DNA of 32,515 nucleotides. Source: Nemertoderma westbladi (lineage: Eukaryota; Xenacoelomorpha; Nemertodermatida; Nemertodermatidae). The notes below the pieces were generated by a model, which was not told the origin of the DNA, did no database searches, and saw nothing but the letters and a program-made list of their open reading frames with translations. Within the stretch, counting starts at the first letter, position 1; the number at the start of each line of letters is the position of its first letter. The stretch lies in assembly GCA_032718475.1 (NCBI GenBank), contig JAUCBJ010007611.1:1-32515 (forward strand), read 5' to 3'. Shown one piece after another: positions 31,053 through 32,515 of this stretch. A program made the translations under genes and the position numbers.

Positions 31053-31160
31053 ACTATGACTCACTGAGGCATAGACTATGCCTCACTGAGGCATAGACTA
31101 TCCATAGACTATTCACATCTCCCGTATGTCATGGGTTCAATCCCTGCATGAACCAGGGCA
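31032..31160 (+). mobile_element. Candidate tRNA-derived SINE
   Basis: GTGCCTCAGTGG at 31034-31045 resembles a tRNA-type A box. GGTTCAATCCC at 31134-31144 is a good B box, and a T-arm-like stem (ATGGGTTCAATCCCTGCAT) surrounds it. The boxes are farther apart than in a tRNA because the 22-bp repeat lies between. This would explain why ORF2 stops here. The right end is not defined. Confidence 0.45.
31034..31110. repeat. 22-bp tandem repeat at the 3' end of the LINE
   Basis: GGCATAGACTAT recurs at 31046, 31068 and 31090 with CTCACTGAGG-type flanks, giving a period of 22 bp and about 3.3 copies. TGCCTCACTGAGGCA within it is almost palindromic. Confidence 0.9.
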
Positions 31161-32019
31161 GTTTTCGTTCAGTCAGCAATAGGCCTAACGTTGCAAAATG
31201 CAGTATTATTGCCTAGTAACCAATTCATGGCTACCATATGGTTTTCACTTTGAGACATTTCGCCCTCTAGCGGCAGACTGGGGAACTTCATACTATTCTG
31301 TGACTCTGCAAAAGATATAGCCTATGCCGTAGTAGATGCCGAATGGGGGGTCAAAATTAAGTAATAATATATCTAAATAAGCCTCAAACATCTTGCCTCA
31401 TGGCTCGCCCCTTAGAACTCTCAAGCAATATAACTTCATAGTTTTTAAGGAAAACTGGTAAATGAGATGTGTTAATTACGCATACCTCGCAGTCTTAAGT
31501 AATTAATTATACAGTAGGTTAGATCGTTTTGAGAATAGGACCATTGGAAAGAGCGCCCTCGATAACCTCAGTACAAAGAAAATTAATACGGATTAACCGG
31601 ATATAGCTTGTTATTATAAAACATAAATTATAATACAGTAGAACATAGGGTTGTAAATAAAAACAAATTAAATTGAAGATAAACTGTATATATATAAACT
31701 TATGTATTAAAAGAGGGCTCTATTTAATTATACAGTATACTGAAAATGGTTAGCGATACCATAATTAGATTATCGATAGGGATGCGGCTTCCTTAAATGA
31801 GGCAATCCTGACGCAGCACAAATAATTTTAAGAGGGGCCCCGATAAATTGTCTCATTCATGCGTAACTGGTAACCTAGGCGATAGCTTGTCTTAAGTTTA
31901 GGCCCTTCGCTAACATTAACTCCAAATAGTTACCAGTAGGGGAGCTGTATACCATAGAGCTAAATATAGGACATTATGTCATAATTACGTCATTGGTAAG
32001 TATAAAAACTAATTAATCT
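31161..32019. other. Noncoding stretch
   Basis: No gene and no tandem repeat found; AT-rich, unique-looking sequence. Confidence 0.5.
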
Positions 32020-32175
32020 AAAAATAGAAATCAATGTATAAAGTAAAGTTAATACAATTTATTAATTTAAAATAAAGTACAAATGAATAATTAATTTAAA
32101 ATTAAATACAAATAAATAAAGTAAAATAAAATACAAATAATTAATTAAAATTAAATATAAATAAATAGGTATTAA
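32020..32175. repeat. AT-rich minisatellite
   Basis: Degenerate ~25-bp units of TTAATTTAAAATAAAGTACAA type are repeated about five to six times. Confidence 0.7.
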
Positions 32176-32210
32176 TAAATAAAAGAGCCGCGGTGTCACT
32201 TATGACACCC

Positions 32211-32504
32211 TCTTGGGCCTCTAGGTGTACAGTTAGACAACACTGACACCATTGCGTATCGGATTGATTAATTGGGATAATCAATTAAACCCTAATTAGG
32301 AGTCGTAAGACACCTATTAGGGTTTAATTGTACTAATTAATTGATGACACTCTGTCAATTAGGGTCTAATTAGCCTAATTAGGAGGTGTCACCCAGACAG
32401 TCTGGCGCCAATGACACCCAATGACACCCATAGGTGCCATTGGGTGTCACCCAGACAGTCTGGCGCCAGTCAGTTGGGTCTAACTGTCACCGAGCCGCCC
32501 AAGA
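32211..32504. mobile_element. Foldback/MITE-like element with nested hairpins
   Basis: TCTTGGGC (32211-32218) and AGTTAGAC (32231-32238) at the left are inverted at the right (32497-32504 and 32478-32485), giving ~28-bp imperfect terminal inverted repeats. Inside, 32282-32304 pairs with 32309-32330 (about 22 bp, GTAA loop), and 32412-32423 pairs with 32438-32449. A 26-bp direct repeat containing the palindrome CCAGACAGTCTGG lies at 32385-32410 and 32443-32468. GTGTCA/TGACAC words fill the element. Confidence 0.65.
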
Positions 32505-32515
32505 CCCTACTACTA

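Noticed and set aside
32288-32325. Telomere-like CCCTAA/TTAGGG words
   Set aside because: They are the two arms of a hairpin, not a tandem hexamer array.

Overview
This window is eukaryotic, and almost certainly comes from an animal. It is AT-rich, gene-poor and full of satellites. It carries remnants of BEL/Pao-like and Ty3/Gypsy LTR retrotransposons, three non-LTR (LINE) reverse transcriptases of different families, cut-and-paste DNA transposons, and genes that read best with introns. There are no bacterial operons, rRNA genes, CRISPR arrays or intact tRNA genes. The transposon mix and the recurrent words CCGGTA and AGGCCT suggest a marine invertebrate, perhaps a deuterostome such as an echinoderm or hemichordate. 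That placement is a guess.

Layout. 1-2531: a long uninterrupted minus-strand frame of at least 843 codons that runs off the left edge. Its last visible residues look like the start of a BEL/Pao gag domain. 2532-5890: noncoding, with a 120-bp tandem repeat, a 289-bp tandem duplication and a 38-bp minisatellite. 6169-6695: a probable two-exon plus-strand gene with paired CxxC motifs. 7623-11264: a DNA transposon with long terminal inverted repeats around a broken nuclease-like gene. 11320-12555: a satellite with an RFX X-box-like palindrome about every 153 bp. 12561-16249: a decayed minus-strand Ty3/Gypsy element lacking the integrase catalytic core. 17577-18560: tandem fragments of the second exon of the 6169 gene, interrupted by a piggyBac-like fragment. 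18570-19190: a TTGAC-type minisatellite. 19200-20385: a 139-bp higher-order repeat made of seven ~20-bp units. 21974-23300: an apparently intact two-exon minus-strand gene of unknown function. 24129-25250, 25798-27300 and 27831-31035: three LINEs; the last has long open ORF1 and ORF2. 31032-31150: a candidate tRNA-derived SINE cutting ORF2. 32020-32515: an AT-rich minisatellite and a foldback element.

How the parts relate. Nothing here forms a host pathway. The content is a nested record of mobile-element insertion, duplication and satellite growth around two plausible host genes. The most striking points are the long gag-like frame with its ~800-residue N-terminal extension, the phased X-box satellite beside a transposon with X-boxes in both arms, the exon-derived tandem array, the intact unknown two-exon gene, and the 135-bp perfect duplication of LINE endonuclease sequence.
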